Assembly (NCBI GenBank): GCA_902786815.1
Contig: CADADV010000018.1
Span: 1-35,689, forward strand
Direction of reading: 5' to 3'
Source: an uncultured Eubacteriales bacterium
GTDB lineage: Bacteria; Bacillota; Clostridia; Peptostreptococcales; Anaerovoracaceae
Length of the DNA stretch: 35,689 bases
Numbering within the stretch: the first letter of the stretch is position 1; every line of letters begins with the position of its first letter. Positions 24,001 through 32,785 of the stretch are shown piece after piece. The notes beneath the pieces are model-generated. The model was not told where the DNA came from. It made no database searches and was given only the letters and a program-made list of their open reading frames with translations. Both the position numbers and the translations under genes were made by a program.

Positions 24001-27000
24001 ACAAATACCTGGATTTCCCGCAAGGCGGCGGCGATCTCCTGGCGGGCACTGTTGCCGGCAACGACTTCAGAATCAAGAAAGATGAAAACGGCAACACAGT
24101 AAGAGACAAGGACGGTAACGTGGTGCACGAATACACATTCCTCGATCAGAACCTGACTGCCGATACGAAATACCAGTACCGGCTCAAAGTCACACGAAGT
24201 AAATTCCCACAGGAAAGCATCTTCAGTCCGGTCATTGAAGCCAGGACCAAAGTCTCGCAGATGCCGGACGTCAGTCTGACCACGGACAAGCTGAATATCT
24301 ACCCGGACGGCGTGTACCGTCTGTCGGCCGTAGTGGCAGATCCCGAGCAATATGAAGGCACCATCAACTACCAGTGGCAGAAGTACAGTACGGCCAAACG
24401 CACCTGGACCGATGTCGACGGCTGCAAAAATAAGACGATCGCCTTCTTCAAGTGTTCCAAGGATGATGCCGGAACCTACCGGTGCCGTGTCAATCTGATA
24501 CGCAAGGTGGAAAGCCACCCCCAGTATATCTCAGCTTATACAAATACCTGCGATGTCGGGTATGCAAAGCGCACTGTCAAGTTCGGAAATATCGAAGTAT
24601 TTGAGGGAACAGGATCTTCTCCGACCAATACCGGCGTATCCGTCACCCTCACCAATTCGAGTGCGGCGAGCGTAGAAAAACCTACCGGCATGGTGCAGTT
24701 CAGACTTGAAGGCGCCAACGCGGCTTTCTATGTCACCACGCGGATCGATGAGGAGACAGGCATTGCGAAAGTCAACAGTCTGGAAGACGGAATGGGCACA
24801 CTTGCCCAGGAGGACTTCACTGACGGCGGGTACAAGGTAACGGCGAGCTATCAGGGCAGCAATATCTTCTACGCTGCGGATGATCCAGAGGACTATCATT
24901 ATCTGAGGAATATCACTGAGTGTCTGTGGCTGTCCGCCAGAAGTTCCTATATCTTCGGCGAAGACATCATGAAGACCACCAGCCTCTATGATTACAAGAA
25001 GAACGCAGGCGGCGCAGTCACAAGAACAGATGTGACCAGCGAAGTGAAAACCGTCAAGTTCTTTGCGGTGGGCACCGACGGCAAAAAGACCGGTGATGCG
25101 CTGGCAACTTACACATTGTCAGATACAGACGGCAAAGCCTTCCTCCCGCTGAACGAAGCGCTGGCGAACAAGGCCTGTGTCGAAGTCTTTACAGACGATG
25201 CAGGAGACGCTGCAGGCAGCGCCGTGTTCAATACGGAAAAAATGATTACGAGACTGACTCCGGCCAATAAGATGACGGGCGTCGGGCAGCATCTGGAACC
25301 CTATTCCATTAATGATGTCACTTTGACCGGCGATGGCAGCCTCACTGAGAAGAATATTGTCACGGCCGGCGGCAACAAGAGCCTGGAGGAGCTGCTTCTC
25401 TTCCGGTACTATGAAGCGAACGGAGACTTCATGTTCGATTCGGCGCATATCAACACGGATGAATTCATCCCTGCGGAATATGTTGTCAAAATCGAGGCTG
25501 TGGATCCGGTCAAGACATTCTACAAGCTGAAGCTGCCATCCGCTGACTTCACAGTCGTCGGCAACTATTACAAAGTCAAGGCATCCTGTTCAGATCAGAA
25601 CGCGGGAGTTGTCAGCATGCTTTCTCCTGACAGCAAAGCGGATTATGACGTATCCGGATACGCAGGCGGAACAAAGCTCATCTTCAAGGCTGTACCTGAC
25701 AGGGGTTATCAGGTCAAGCGCTGGAAAATCAACGAGTGCGGCGAGAATGAATTCTTCCTCCCGGCAAGTGATACGATCACTTATACCGTGAAGAGCCGGA
25801 ACACTTCCGGCACAGGCGAGATCAACATCACCGCGGTCCTCGAACCGAAGAACAATGCGCTGTCTTACGATGCGAAGGGGCAGGGCACTGTTGAAGTCAC
25901 ACCGCAGATCGAAAGCGGCTGCACTGTGATCGCGGATACTGATCTGACGTTCAAGGCAACCCCGAGCGACGGATGGAAGTTCCTGGAGTGGAAGTTCATC
26001 AATGAGGGCGGAAGCAACTCTATCGCCAAAGGCATCCCTGCAGAAGACGGAACGAACACGAAGACCTTCACGATGCCGGATAATTCCGCAACTGTATATG
26101 GCATCTTCATGAAGGATACCATCGATCTGGATCTCCAGGGCGCGCTGGATGCAGCATATATCAATGACGGAAGCAATCCGCTTGAAGAAATCGGCGATCA
26201 CGTCGCAACCGACAGCGGACAGGATGTCCCGAAGGGAACGGAAGTTATCGTAACCACAAAGAAGGGCTACGGACTAGCTGCCGAGGCCCAGTGGAAAGTC
26301 ACTGTCACGACTCCGGAAGGAACCTTCGACCAGAAAGTGACAGAACTCATTTCCGATGGACAGAGCGGCTGTCAGTTCACGCTGCCGGATGATGCGACTG
26401 CATGTCAGGTTGCTGTCCAAACCGAAAAGGGCAAGTTCTCTGTTGACGCATCTGCTGACGATGTGCAGTTCAAGGTCAAAGTTGACGGAATCGTTCAGGA
26501 CGACAGCAGCATTTCCGGCATTGACGCAGGATCCAATATAGAAATCACCGCTGTACCTGCCAGAGGCAAGACGCTGAAAAACTGGATCGTAAATGGCGAA
26601 AAGATCGAAAGCAGCGAACTGATTTACACGACGGAAATTACAGGAAACCTCTCTGTATCTGCCCAGACAGCTGCAGACACGAAGCTCAGTCTGAAACTGA
26701 AGACAGAGGGCAGCGGCACGGCAAAATATGTGATCACGGATAAAAACGGCGAAACACATACGGACACCTTCGGCGGAACTGAAATCACACCAGACCTGTA
26801 CAAAGGTGAATCGCTGACATTAAGCGCAGCAGACAATGAAACGCAGTACACCATGACAGCTGTTTCGGTCAACGGCAAGAATCAAATCGTTACAGATGAT
26901 ACCTTTGAGCTGAAAGACATTTCGGGAAACAGCGATATCATCTGCAGGTTCACACCGAGTTCGTACTGTACGATCGGTTTCACGGATGCTTCGAGGTCGA

Positions 27001-30000
27001 CGCACCCTGTCATCATGGACGAGGACAACATCCCGCTCGACGCAGGAGAGACGATCGCAGTGCCAATTGGCTCTGATGCAATATTCAAGATCGTGATTCC
27101 TAATACCGGCAGCCTGCATGTATTCAGCGACACCAGTCAATTGCTTTACGAAACCAGGGCACGCTACGACAGCGATCATGAGATCTACACCTTCAGGCTC
27201 AACACCGTGGAGAAAAATATGGTCCTGACCGTGATGGATTACGCCACATGGGAAATCGCCTCATGGGACGATCTCACTGCATTCTACGAGGAAGTAAAAG
27301 CGCGCTCCGGAACCAACTGTCCGGATGCGATTCTTACCGCGGACATCGATGTCCCTGCCAATGCAGCGTTCCCGAAATCGCCGGCGTCCTATGACGGAAC
27401 ATTTGACGGAAAAGGCCATACGATCAGAGGCATCCACGTCGGTTCTGAAAGCCAGTACGCAACCGGTGATGATACTTATTACGGACTCTTCCGGACGCTG
27501 CGCGGCACCATCAAGGATGTTATCCTCGAAGACTATATCGTATATACGCAAAATACTGATAATCAGAAGCAGGCTCTGATCACACAGGAGAATTTCGGAA
27601 CGATCTCCGGCGTTCTGCTGAGAAACGCAGAACTACACACGACAAATAATGAGACTCCGGAGTCCTCCATGGCAGGAATCGCAGGGTACAACCGCCCCGA
27701 TGGAACAATCACAGGCTGCAAAGTCAGCGGTCTGCGGTTAGAGATGCAGCAAGGACAATTTTCTACCAACGCACCCCTGGGCTGCGCAGGTGTCGTCGCA
27801 AACATTGGAGCCATGAAAAACAACTACTTTGAAAATATCAGAACCGTAATGCCGGGGGTATATGACATAGACGCAAAATTCTGCATCGTGGCAGATTCGG
27901 ATTACAGCACCGGCGCGTTCAGCGAAAACTATTTCAAGACGACTCCTAACGCATATGATTCAAATGGGACCAATGTCTACTCAATGACGGATGATCCGGG
28001 CACTGCTGCCTTTGCAAGAGAACTCGCCTACACGATAAACTCCAAAAGCAAAGAAACGATATGGGGCGTTGCAGACAACAATGACAAAGTAATGCTACAG
28101 CTCTCGCTGGGCGGAGAATCCCACAAGGCACCTGTCAGAGTGACATTCAGTACTGATACGAAGAATCTGACACTGTACCCATACCCGGATGATTACAGTC
28201 TCCCGGACGCAGAACACTTCGCGGAAGACAACCCTGTTGCCTGGGCTATCGATGACAAGGCCTTCTCAATTGGCTATGCGCCTGTGGAATTTTACCAGGA
28301 TGCCGATTACACCGGGATTACGCAGGACAAGCTCAAGGATTATACGGCAAGCCTGGACATCGAACCGCATGGAACGATCTATTTTAAGAACCTCAATGAC
28401 GCTTTGGAAAACGCCACGCTGCATAATAACGGAAACCAGCAGCAGCTAACGATCCTTAAAGACTGCGAGCTTGCGAACAAATCCTTCACCGTCGATGACG
28501 CGACGGAACTGACACTTGCCGGCGGCGCCACCCTGACGATGAAGGCAAACGCGTCGATCATCAACAACGGAAAGCTCGTATTTGCGGAAGGTTCGACAGT
28601 CCACAAATACGGAACCATCCAGAACACCGGATCTATGGACATCGAGGGGACGTTCTACAACTACGGCAGCAGGCTGACGAACAAAGGCACCATCACGAAT
28701 CAGGAAAGCATCATCTGCAAACCGCACTGCACCGGTAGCTGGACCCAGGCGGAATCGCCAAACGACGACAACACCTGGACCAAGTCAAGCTCCTGCGAGG
28801 TCTGTGGTCAGACTGTCACTCAGACCATCGATCCGGATCCGGCCGAAAGTTCGGTTGAAAGCATTTATCTCCTGACCGCACCATCGAAGGATGTCTATGA
28901 GATCGGGGAGCCGTTCACCGATGAAGGTCTGCTGGTCGCTGCAAGGCTGACCAACGGCGATAAGGCGGTTATCACGAAATATACTCTGACTGCAGGCGAC
29001 AAAACAATCAAAAACGGAACCGTCCTGGATACAGAAGGCGTTCAGAATGTAACCGTGAGTTACGGCAGCTTCACCTGCGGATTTGACATTGATGTGATCA
29101 ATATGGCTGATCTGCTGAAAATCACAGACGAGAGTGGCAGCGAGATCACTGAGAGCGAAATGCAGGTCGGTGAATCTGTTCAGCTGACCGCCGCTATGAA
29201 CCACAGCCTGGCTGAAACCTACGGATTCCTGTGGGAAAGCAGCGATCCGCAGGTTGCGGCACCGGAAGATAACACCCTGAACCGGACCCGCGGTATTCTC
29301 GCAGGCAAACCCGGCAAGGCAACCATCACCGTAACAGTCGTGGATGAAAACGAAAACCCGATTCCGGGCATTGACCCGAAGTCCGTGGATATCACCGTCG
29401 TGCACCATGTAACGGCGCTTGAGATCCTCGGCGGAGACAAGACGCTCGATGCCGGAACCATCTATCCGCTGAAACTCAAGGTCGCCCCTGCAGATACGAC
29501 GGATGATCTGATCTGGGCATCTACCAATGAAGATGTGGCGACAGTCGATGATCATGGCGTTGTGGAAACGCTTCGCGGAGGCAAGACGGTCATCACCGTC
29601 ATGTCACCGGGCGGAATCTCTGCTTCCTGCAAGGTCACCGTCTATGAAAAAGCCGGCGAAATGACCCTGGACGCAGATCAGCTGCCGATCGCGCTGAATG
29701 GCTTCGCGGTCCTGTCGGCCCGCATCGAGCCGGCAACAGCAAACGGCGAAGTAACCTGGACCACAGACAATGTATCAGCCGCCGGCTTCTATGTGAAGAA
29801 CAGCGAGACCGGTGATATGGAGGTCGTGGATACCGCAACGACGAAACTCTCCGGTGACGGAACCGAATATTCGGATGCTTATGTCATCATCGCCGGACCT
29901 GCAGAAGGACAGGCTGTGATCACTGCATCCACAGAAGGGCCGGACGGCAGCATCCTCACCCGCAGCTGCACCGTGACTGTCGACGCGGCTGCAGAAGCTG

Positions 30001-31229
30001 TACAGATCACGCACAACGGAAGCGCGTCTTCCGGCCAGACCCTGACACTGGATCTGGCGGGACGCACCATACAGTTCGGTGCGGAATCAACAGTTGCAGG
30101 CGACGCACTGACATGGTCCGTGATCGACGATACAGAGGCACCTGTCATCAAGGTGAACAGCACCGGCAGAGTGACGCTGCTCCGTAAAGGAACCGCCGCT
30201 GTCAAAGTCAAATCAGAACTGACCGGCGCGGTAGACGTCTGCATGCTCAAGGTCAGGGTCGCCGCATCTGAGATCAAGCTCTCCAAAGAAAGCCTCACGA
30301 TGACCCGGAAGGATCATCTGACGCTGTCCGCGGCCCTGCTTCCGGAAGGTGCGGAAGATGACCTCATCTGGACATCCTCTGATGAAACGGTCGCGACCGT
30401 ATCCGCTGCAGGCGAGATCACTGCCGTCGGTAAGGGATCTGCAAAAATCTTTGTGACCACCGGCAACGGCGGTGTGACCTCATCCTGTGAGGTTGCTGTC
30501 AAAGAACTGACCCACAATGTGACCTTCCTCAATGGACTTGGCAAGACGCTGAAGACGCTGACAGTCATCGACGGCAAGTCTGCGTCAGCGCCGGCTGCGC
30601 CGACCCGCAAGGGATATTACTTCAATGGCTGGGACAAGGCCTTTGGCAACGTTACTGCAGACATGAAGATCAACGCTACATGGAGAAAACAGATCAGCAT
30701 CGCCAATGCCAAGGTCGTTCTCTCCAAGACCAAATACACGTATAACAAAAAAGTGCAGAAGCCGGCCGTCAAAACCATCGGCAACAGAACGCTCAAGGCC
30801 GGAACGGACTACACAATCAAGTGGTCGAACACGAAGCCAAAGAACGTCGGGCCGTATACGGTGACGATCACCGGCAAAGGCAAGTACACAGGTATGACGA
30901 AGGCAACTTTCAAGATCAATCCGAAGGGAACCAAGATCAAGAAACTGACCAAGGGCAAGAAATCCATCAAAGTCAAGTGGACGAGAAACAAGGCCAAGAT
31001 GTCCTCTTCACGGATCACCGGATATCAGATCCAGGTTGCGACAAACAAGAAGTTCACCAAGAACAAGAAAACTGTCAAAGTCAAAGGCTATAAGAAGACT
31101 TCGAAGACCATCAAGAACCTAAAAGGTGGAAAGAATTACTACGTCCGCGTCCGCACCTACAAGACGGTCAAGGGCGTGAAGTACTACTCGCCATGGTCAA
31201 AGGTCAGAAAGATCAAGACAAAGAAATAG
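21033..31229 (+). CDS. Giant secreted multi-domain surface protein (3398 residues)
   Basis: The signal peptide is residues 1-34 (AYA-D). Residues about 210-390 hold three FG-GAP/EF-hand-like blades (GDYDNDSVDE at 215, GDADNDGVCD at 300, GDLDDDGNEE at 372), probably calcium-binding. Residues 615-965 are an uncharacterised beta-rich module starting VVAVLASAPYF. Then come an FN3-like domain (975-1070), an Ig-like domain (1078-1165, DAGTYRCRV) and a Big_3_5-like domain (1178-1285). Divergent InlB-type repeats occupy 1510-1980, and a GLUG/beta-helix-like region 2070-2290 (GTFDGKGHTIRGIHV). A Cys-rich patch (2565-2600), a Big_3-like domain (2608-2690), about five BIG_2-like domains (2693-3160) and an Flg_new/InlB repeat (3160-3222) follow. 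The tail is a very Lys-rich FN3-like module (to 3398). There is no LPxTG or transmembrane anchor. GAGG precedes ATG 21033. Adhesion, matrix or toxin-like roles are guesses. Confidence 0.9.
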   Translation: MKRILKSTIAFVIAFMFAVTGAFMFNGIGSPAYADVGSVADDEDVSYDKNGGILNSIGIDASKMPEDYDQNATGNPYGSDTTNLNAVHELLMINSYMNQATLYGHNANLDSKYETLISDHTKIETAPPFYGINASADCAPLDLKGTGRKQSLAVVFTNYNVREYDPAHPEKNDIFLTIYDPHSGDYSEPLKISSYIEDRISQPYLIQSQLQVTCGDYDNDSVDEIAVYVPAESDNQRAKVSVFDLANGKDSADPYNADAWQLCWNYVLPTTSSSEIVMYMAETSDKYFKNFYNNVDLTSGDADNDGVCDLIISYGASSTGSEVGGGRYDVITRSINSHSVLLYGSDAGQMLKDSQNISYDGNDLIRVSFAFGDLDDDGNEEMILGGQLRSAQNKNESRVLGLYVYDQASDTMVPQLIQNNKVVDDASTDGHFTSANGWDAHYYSTPVMKANITVGKFFGTQSDKRIYLDSVLYSYNGAFSIEDELEDTSVETDAKGNKVPKGCQAMTDIQLENAQVEYYEYGAQSANYVGGDLDYALISRVSKPKENAGDLKMEAVATRLVVSADGDDPDKLKMEGMNTPYFYQAETDGAPFVMASPDTDIDGTVAEYTGNHEIKYDDPKVVAVLASAPYFKDVAAFDNNEMLSSCSTGYGHGTGTERGHEYSTEIEVGICFSAESSGAHIFADTDRGAHFSWEWGDSLSREFTMSYETEAGEDTVVLHSVPREYFEYNVTSVKIDDDGTLTPFTEKMSITYPHRPVTQALALEDYIEIQKEYSDKLPDVTKYYNSKPGDPSSYPTGIDDMPKAASDHIKKDDDGNKMISAADDFAGVSFGGGKVSQSFSVTTTTSKADDNMMTGAFTDLDTGAMGGVPEVFSVKAGVHLEFDSLAGTTKSTTTTDEYSCSVANMPRAAKDYGYDFSWKLFEYNIDYTSAGSAKEKKVNYSFPIVTYIVDDVMSPPSLPDMITQDFDNTTDSQTALTWTYTGMPQEFKIYKYLDFPQGGGDLLAGTVAGNDFRIKKDENGNTVRDKDGNVVHEYTFLDQNLTADTKYQYRLKVTRSKFPQESIFSPVIEARTKVSQMPDVSLTTDKLNIYPDGVYRLSAVVADPEQYEGTINYQWQKYSTAKRTWTDVDGCKNKTIAFFKCSKDDAGTYRCRVNLIRKVESHPQYISAYTNTCDVGYAKRTVKFGNIEVFEGTGSSPTNTGVSVTLTNSSAASVEKPTGMVQFRLEGANAAFYVTTRIDEETGIAKVNSLEDGMGTLAQEDFTDGGYKVTASYQGSNIFYAADDPEDYHYLRNITECLWLSARSSYIFGEDIMKTTSLYDYKKNAGGAVTRTDVTSEVKTVKFFAVGTDGKKTGDALATYTLSDTDGKAFLPLNEALANKACVEVFTDDAGDAAGSAVFNTEKMITRLTPANKMTGVGQHLEPYSINDVTLTGDGSLTEKNIVTAGGNKSLEELLLFRYYEANGDFMFDSAHINTDEFIPAEYVVKIEAVDPVKTFYKLKLPSADFTVVGNYYKVKASCSDQNAGVVSMLSPDSKADYDVSGYAGGTKLIFKAVPDRGYQVKRWKINECGENEFFLPASDTITYTVKSRNTSGTGEINITAVLEPKNNALSYDAKGQGTVEVTPQIESGCTVIADTDLTFKATPSDGWKFLEWKFINEGGSNSIAKGIPAEDGTNTKTFTMPDNSATVYGIFMKDTIDLDLQGALDAAYINDGSNPLEEIGDHVATDSGQDVPKGTEVIVTTKKGYGLAAEAQWKVTVTTPEGTFDQKVTELISDGQSGCQFTLPDDATACQVAVQTEKGKFSVDASADDVQFKVKVDGIVQDDSSISGIDAGSNIEITAVPARGKTLKNWIVNGEKIESSELIYTTEITGNLSVSAQTAADTKLSLKLKTEGSGTAKYVITDKNGETHTDTFGGTEITPDLYKGESLTLSAADNETQYTMTAVSVNGKNQIVTDDTFELKDISGNSDIICRFTPSSYCTIGFTDASRSTHPVIMDEDNIPLDAGETIAVPIGSDAIFKIVIPNTGSLHVFSDTSQLLYETRARYDSDHEIYTFRLNTVEKNMVLTVMDYATWEIASWDDLTAFYEEVKARSGTNCPDAILTADIDVPANAAFPKSPASYDGTFDGKGHTIRGIHVGSESQYATGDDTYYGLFRTLRGTIKDVILEDYIVYTQNTDNQKQALITQENFGTISGVLLRNAELHTTNNETPESSMAGIAGYNRPDGTITGCKVSGLRLEMQQGQFSTNAPLGCAGVVANIGAMKNNYFENIRTVMPGVYDIDAKFCIVADSDYSTGAFSENYFKTTPNAYDSNGTNVYSMTDDPGTAAFARELAYTINSKSKETIWGVADNNDKVMLQLSLGGESHKAPVRVTFSTDTKNLTLYPYPDDYSLPDAEHFAEDNPVAWAIDDKAFSIGYAPVEFYQDADYTGITQDKLKDYTASLDIEPHGTIYFKNLNDALENATLHNNGNQQQLTILKDCELANKSFTVDDATELTLAGGATLTMKANASIINNGKLVFAEGSTVHKYGTIQNTGSMDIEGTFYNYGSRLTNKGTITNQESIICKPHCTGSWTQAESPNDDNTWTKSSSCEVCGQTVTQTIDPDPAESSVESIYLLTAPSKDVYEIGEPFTDEGLLVAARLTNGDKAVITKYTLTAGDKTIKNGTVLDTEGVQNVTVSYGSFTCGFDIDVINMADLLKITDESGSEITESEMQVGESVQLTAAMNHSLAETYGFLWESSDPQVAAPEDNTLNRTRGILAGKPGKATITVTVVDENENPIPGIDPKSVDITVVHHVTALEILGGDKTLDAGTIYPLKLKVAPADTTDDLIWASTNEDVATVDDHGVVETLRGGKTVITVMSPGGISASCKVTVYEKAGEMTLDADQLPIALNGFAVLSARIEPATANGEVTWTTDNVSAAGFYVKNSETGDMEVVDTATTKLSGDGTEYSDAYVIIAGPAEGQAVITASTEGPDGSILTRSCTVTVDAAAEAVQITHNGSASSGQTLTLDLAGRTIQFGAESTVAGDALTWSVIDDTEAPVIKVNSTGRVTLLRKGTAAVKVKSELTGAVDVCMLKVRVAASEIKLSKESLTMTRKDHLTLSAALLPEGAEDDLIWTSSDETVATVSAAGEITAVGKGSAKIFVTTGNGGVTSSCEVAVKELTHNVTFLNGLGKTLKTLTVIDGKSASAPAAPTRKGYYFNGWDKAFGNVTADMKINATWRKQISIANAKVVLSKTKYTYNKKVQKPAVKTIGNRTLKAGTDYTIKWSNTKPKNVGPYTVTITGKGKYTGMTKATFKINPKGTKIKKLTKGKKSIKVKWTRNKAKMSSSRITGYQIQVATNKKFTKNKKTVKVKGYKKTSKTIKNLKGGKNYYVRVRTYKTVKGVKYYSPWSKVRKIKTKK

Positions 31230-31242
31230 CATAGAAACTGTG

Positions 31243-31275
31243 AAACAGAGTGTCAGTTGGCACTCTGTTTTATTG
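31243..31275 (+). terminator. Rho-independent terminator of the giant gene
   Basis: AAACAGAGTG (31243-31252), an 8-nt loop and CACTCTGTTT (31261-31270) form a perfect 10-bp stem running into TTTTATT, 14 nt after the stop codon. This is a canonical intrinsic terminator on the plus strand. Confidence 0.88.
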
Positions 31276-31301
31276 TCAACGGCCACCCGTTGATGTATCA
31301 T
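31273..31301 (+). promoter_or_regulatory. Lipoprotein-gene promoter with a dyad between -35 and -10
   Basis: TTGTCA (31273-31278), 17-bp spacer, TATCAT (31296-31301). The perfect dyad TCAACGG-CCAC-CCGTTGA (31276-31293) fills the spacer and overlaps the -35, a typical place for a repressor or a MerR-like factor. The promoter begins at the tail of the preceding terminator. Confidence 0.55.
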
Positions 31302-31324
31302 GCAATTAAAGGAAGGTTAGGATC

Positions 31325-31747
31325 ATGAAGAAAGCAATCATTATTTCCATAGTTTTTGCATTCCTGCTCGCTCTCTGTTCCTGCGGCGAAAATGTCGACG
31401 AACCGCTGGCGTACGTGCCTCAGGATATCCAGGTCGAAACCCTGGAGGACGGCACCACTGCGTTCACTGTGATCTACAAATGTTCAACGGAAACAACCGA
31501 CTGGACCGGCTATCCGGAAAGTGCCCGGGAACTAAACACAGCAGTATACGGGATCAAGAAGTGCATGGCACATGAAGAGTGGAACGATCACGCAATCGTA
31601 TACGGGTACTCACGGGAAGCGCGCCCGAAGAACATGCTCTATTCCTATGGCGAACATGGACGTGAGCAGATCGATTTCTATCAGGGCGGCGCCTATAACG
31701 TATCCTATACCCTGGCCGGCGAACTGGAACGCGGCAAGCTTCCTTAA
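31325..31747 (+). CDS. Small secreted lipoprotein, unknown function
   Basis: This 140-residue protein has a lipoprotein signal (MKKAIIISIVFAFLLALCSC), with lipidation most likely on the second cysteine (Cys20), which follows Leu-Cys-Ser. The mature part is about 120 residues, acidic and beta-rich, with aromatic residues (DWTGYPESARELN, IVYGYSREARPKN) and one cysteine pair. I recognise no domain. GGAAGG lies just upstream of ATG 31325. The gene has its own dyad-containing promoter and stands between the giant gene and cysK. It could be an accessory of the surface protein, but the intervening terminator argues for separate control. Confidence 0.75.
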   Translation: MKKAIIISIVFAFLLALCSCGENVDEPLAYVPQDIQVETLEDGTTAFTVIYKCSTETTDWTGYPESARELNTAVYGIKKCMAHEEWNDHAIVYGYSREARPKNMLYSYGEHGREQIDFYQGGAYNVSYTLAGELERGKLP

Positions 31748-31753
31748 GCTTCC

Positions 31754-31782
31754 TTGACACAATTGGACTTAAAAGGTAAAGT
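31754..31782 (+). promoter_or_regulatory. cysK promoter
   Basis: Perfect -35 TTGACA (31754-31759), 17-bp spacer, -10 TAAAGT (31777-31782). The start point would be near 31789, so the tandem repeat at 31794-31815 is in the 5' untranslated region. No T-box or S-box leader is possible in the roughly 55 nt available. Confidence 0.6.
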
Positions 31783-31793
31783 ATAGAAGAACC

Positions 31794-31815
31794 GACTTAT
31801 AGCAGACTTATAGCA
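31794..31815 (+). repeat. Perfect 11-bp tandem duplication in the cysK leader
   Basis: GACTTATAGCA occurs twice head to tail (31794-31804, 31805-31815) just after the expected transcription start. It may be a slippage product or a duplicated half-site for a regulator. Confidence 0.7.
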
Positions 31816-31844
31816 ACGAAGCATGACAAAGGAGAAATGACAAC

Positions 31845-32747
31845 ATGCCAACACGCAACGTACTGGATCTTATCGGCAATACCCCGATCATCGACATGGA
31901 GCCTTCTACAGGCCTGAAAATTTTCGCAAAAGCTGAATTCCTGAACCCGGGCGGCAGCATCAAGGACCGCGTAGCCAAGCACATGCTGGAATGCGCTGAG
32001 AAGGAAGGCAAACTGAAGAAAGGAATGCAGATCGTAGAACCGACTTCCGGCAACACCGGAATCGGGCTGGCTTTGTGCGGCGTGCAGATGGGGTATGATG
32101 TCACCATCGTCATGCCGGAGAATATGAGCTCCGAGCGGCGCGCTGTGATCAAGGCCCTCGGCGCCAAACTGGTCCTCACCTCCGCCAGACACAGTCTGGA
32201 AGGCGCGGTAGAAGAAGCAGAGCGTATCGCAGCCAAATCAGGCAACTGCTTCGTTCCGCAGCAGTTCGAGAATCCCCACAACCCGGAGATCCACTATCTG
32301 ACCACCGGTCCTGAGATCTGGGAACAGATGGGCGGCAAGGTCGACATTTTCGTCTCCGGCCTTGGCAGCGGCGGAACGCTTCAGGGAACGACACAGTATC
32401 TGAAAGAAAAAAATCCCGACCTGATCTGCATTGCAGTAGAGCCGAGAAACGTGTCCGCCCTTCTGGGCGATGAACCGGGTCTCCACCAGATCCAGGGCAT
32501 CGGCGACGGATTCATTCCGTCTGTTCTGGATGTGGACATCGTGGACAAAGTCATCACGGTAACGGACGATGACGCTATCCGTACGACGCGCAAGCTCGCG
32601 AAGGAACAGGGACTCATGTGCGGCACCTCCTCCGGCGCCAACATCTGGGCAGCCATGAAAGCGGCACGCAAGTTCGGAGAGGATAAAGTTATCGCTACCG
32701 TCCTGCCCGACCGTATGGAACGGTACTTCAGCACCGGGCTGCTGTAA
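31845..32747 (+). CDS. cysK: Cysteine synthase (O-acetylserine sulfhydrylase)
   Basis: This PLP enzyme makes L-cysteine from O-acetylserine and sulfide. At 300 residues it is normal for the family. Lys40 in NPGGSIKDR is the Schiff-base lysine. EPTSGNTGIGLAL is the substrate-binding loop, SGLGSGGTLQGT binds the PLP phosphate, and GTSSGANIWAA lies near the C-terminus. GGAG is 10 nt before ATG 31845. The gene is monocistronic, with its own promoter, and convergent with the EamA gene. The window also holds a cysteine-degrading enzyme (17653-18927), but the two are not linked. A cystathionine beta-synthase-like activity cannot be excluded from sequence alone. Confidence 0.94.
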   Translation: MPTRNVLDLIGNTPIIDMEPSTGLKIFAKAEFLNPGGSIKDRVAKHMLECAEKEGKLKKGMQIVEPTSGNTGIGLALCGVQMGYDVTIVMPENMSSERRAVIKALGAKLVLTSARHSLEGAVEEAERIAAKSGNCFVPQQFENPHNPEIHYLTTGPEIWEQMGGKVDIFVSGLGSGGTLQGTTQYLKEKNPDLICIAVEPRNVSALLGDEPGLHQIQGIGDGFIPSVLDVDIVDKVITVTDDDAIRTTRKLAKEQGLMCGTSSGANIWAAMKAARKFGEDKVIATVLPDRMERYFSTGLL

Positions 32748-32753
32748 GGGAAC

Positions 32754-32777
32754 CTGATCAGCGCGGATCCGGATCAG
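32754..32777. terminator. Weak stem-loop between convergent cysK and EamA genes
   Basis: CTGATC (32754-32759) and GATCAG (32772-32777) enclose a 12-nt loop containing the palindrome CGGATCCG. It lies in the 38-nt gap between converging stops and could end both transcripts. There is no T-run on either side, so support is weak. Confidence 0.3.
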
Positions 32778-32785
32778 AAACATGT

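Noticed and set aside
27240-27900. Possible separate enzyme within the giant gene
   Set aside because: The stretch is in frame, with no start or stop, and looks like a beta-helix/GLUG-type surface segment rather than a catalytic domain.
29110-30510. Possible CRISPR-like or DNA-level repeats in the BIG_2 region
   Set aside because: Similarity is between protein domains only; no identical short repeats with unique spacers are present.
31788-31844. Riboswitch or T-box in front of cysK
   Set aside because: The leader after the promoter is only about 55 nt and holds just the 11-bp tandem repeat, too short for a known cysteine-related riboswitch.
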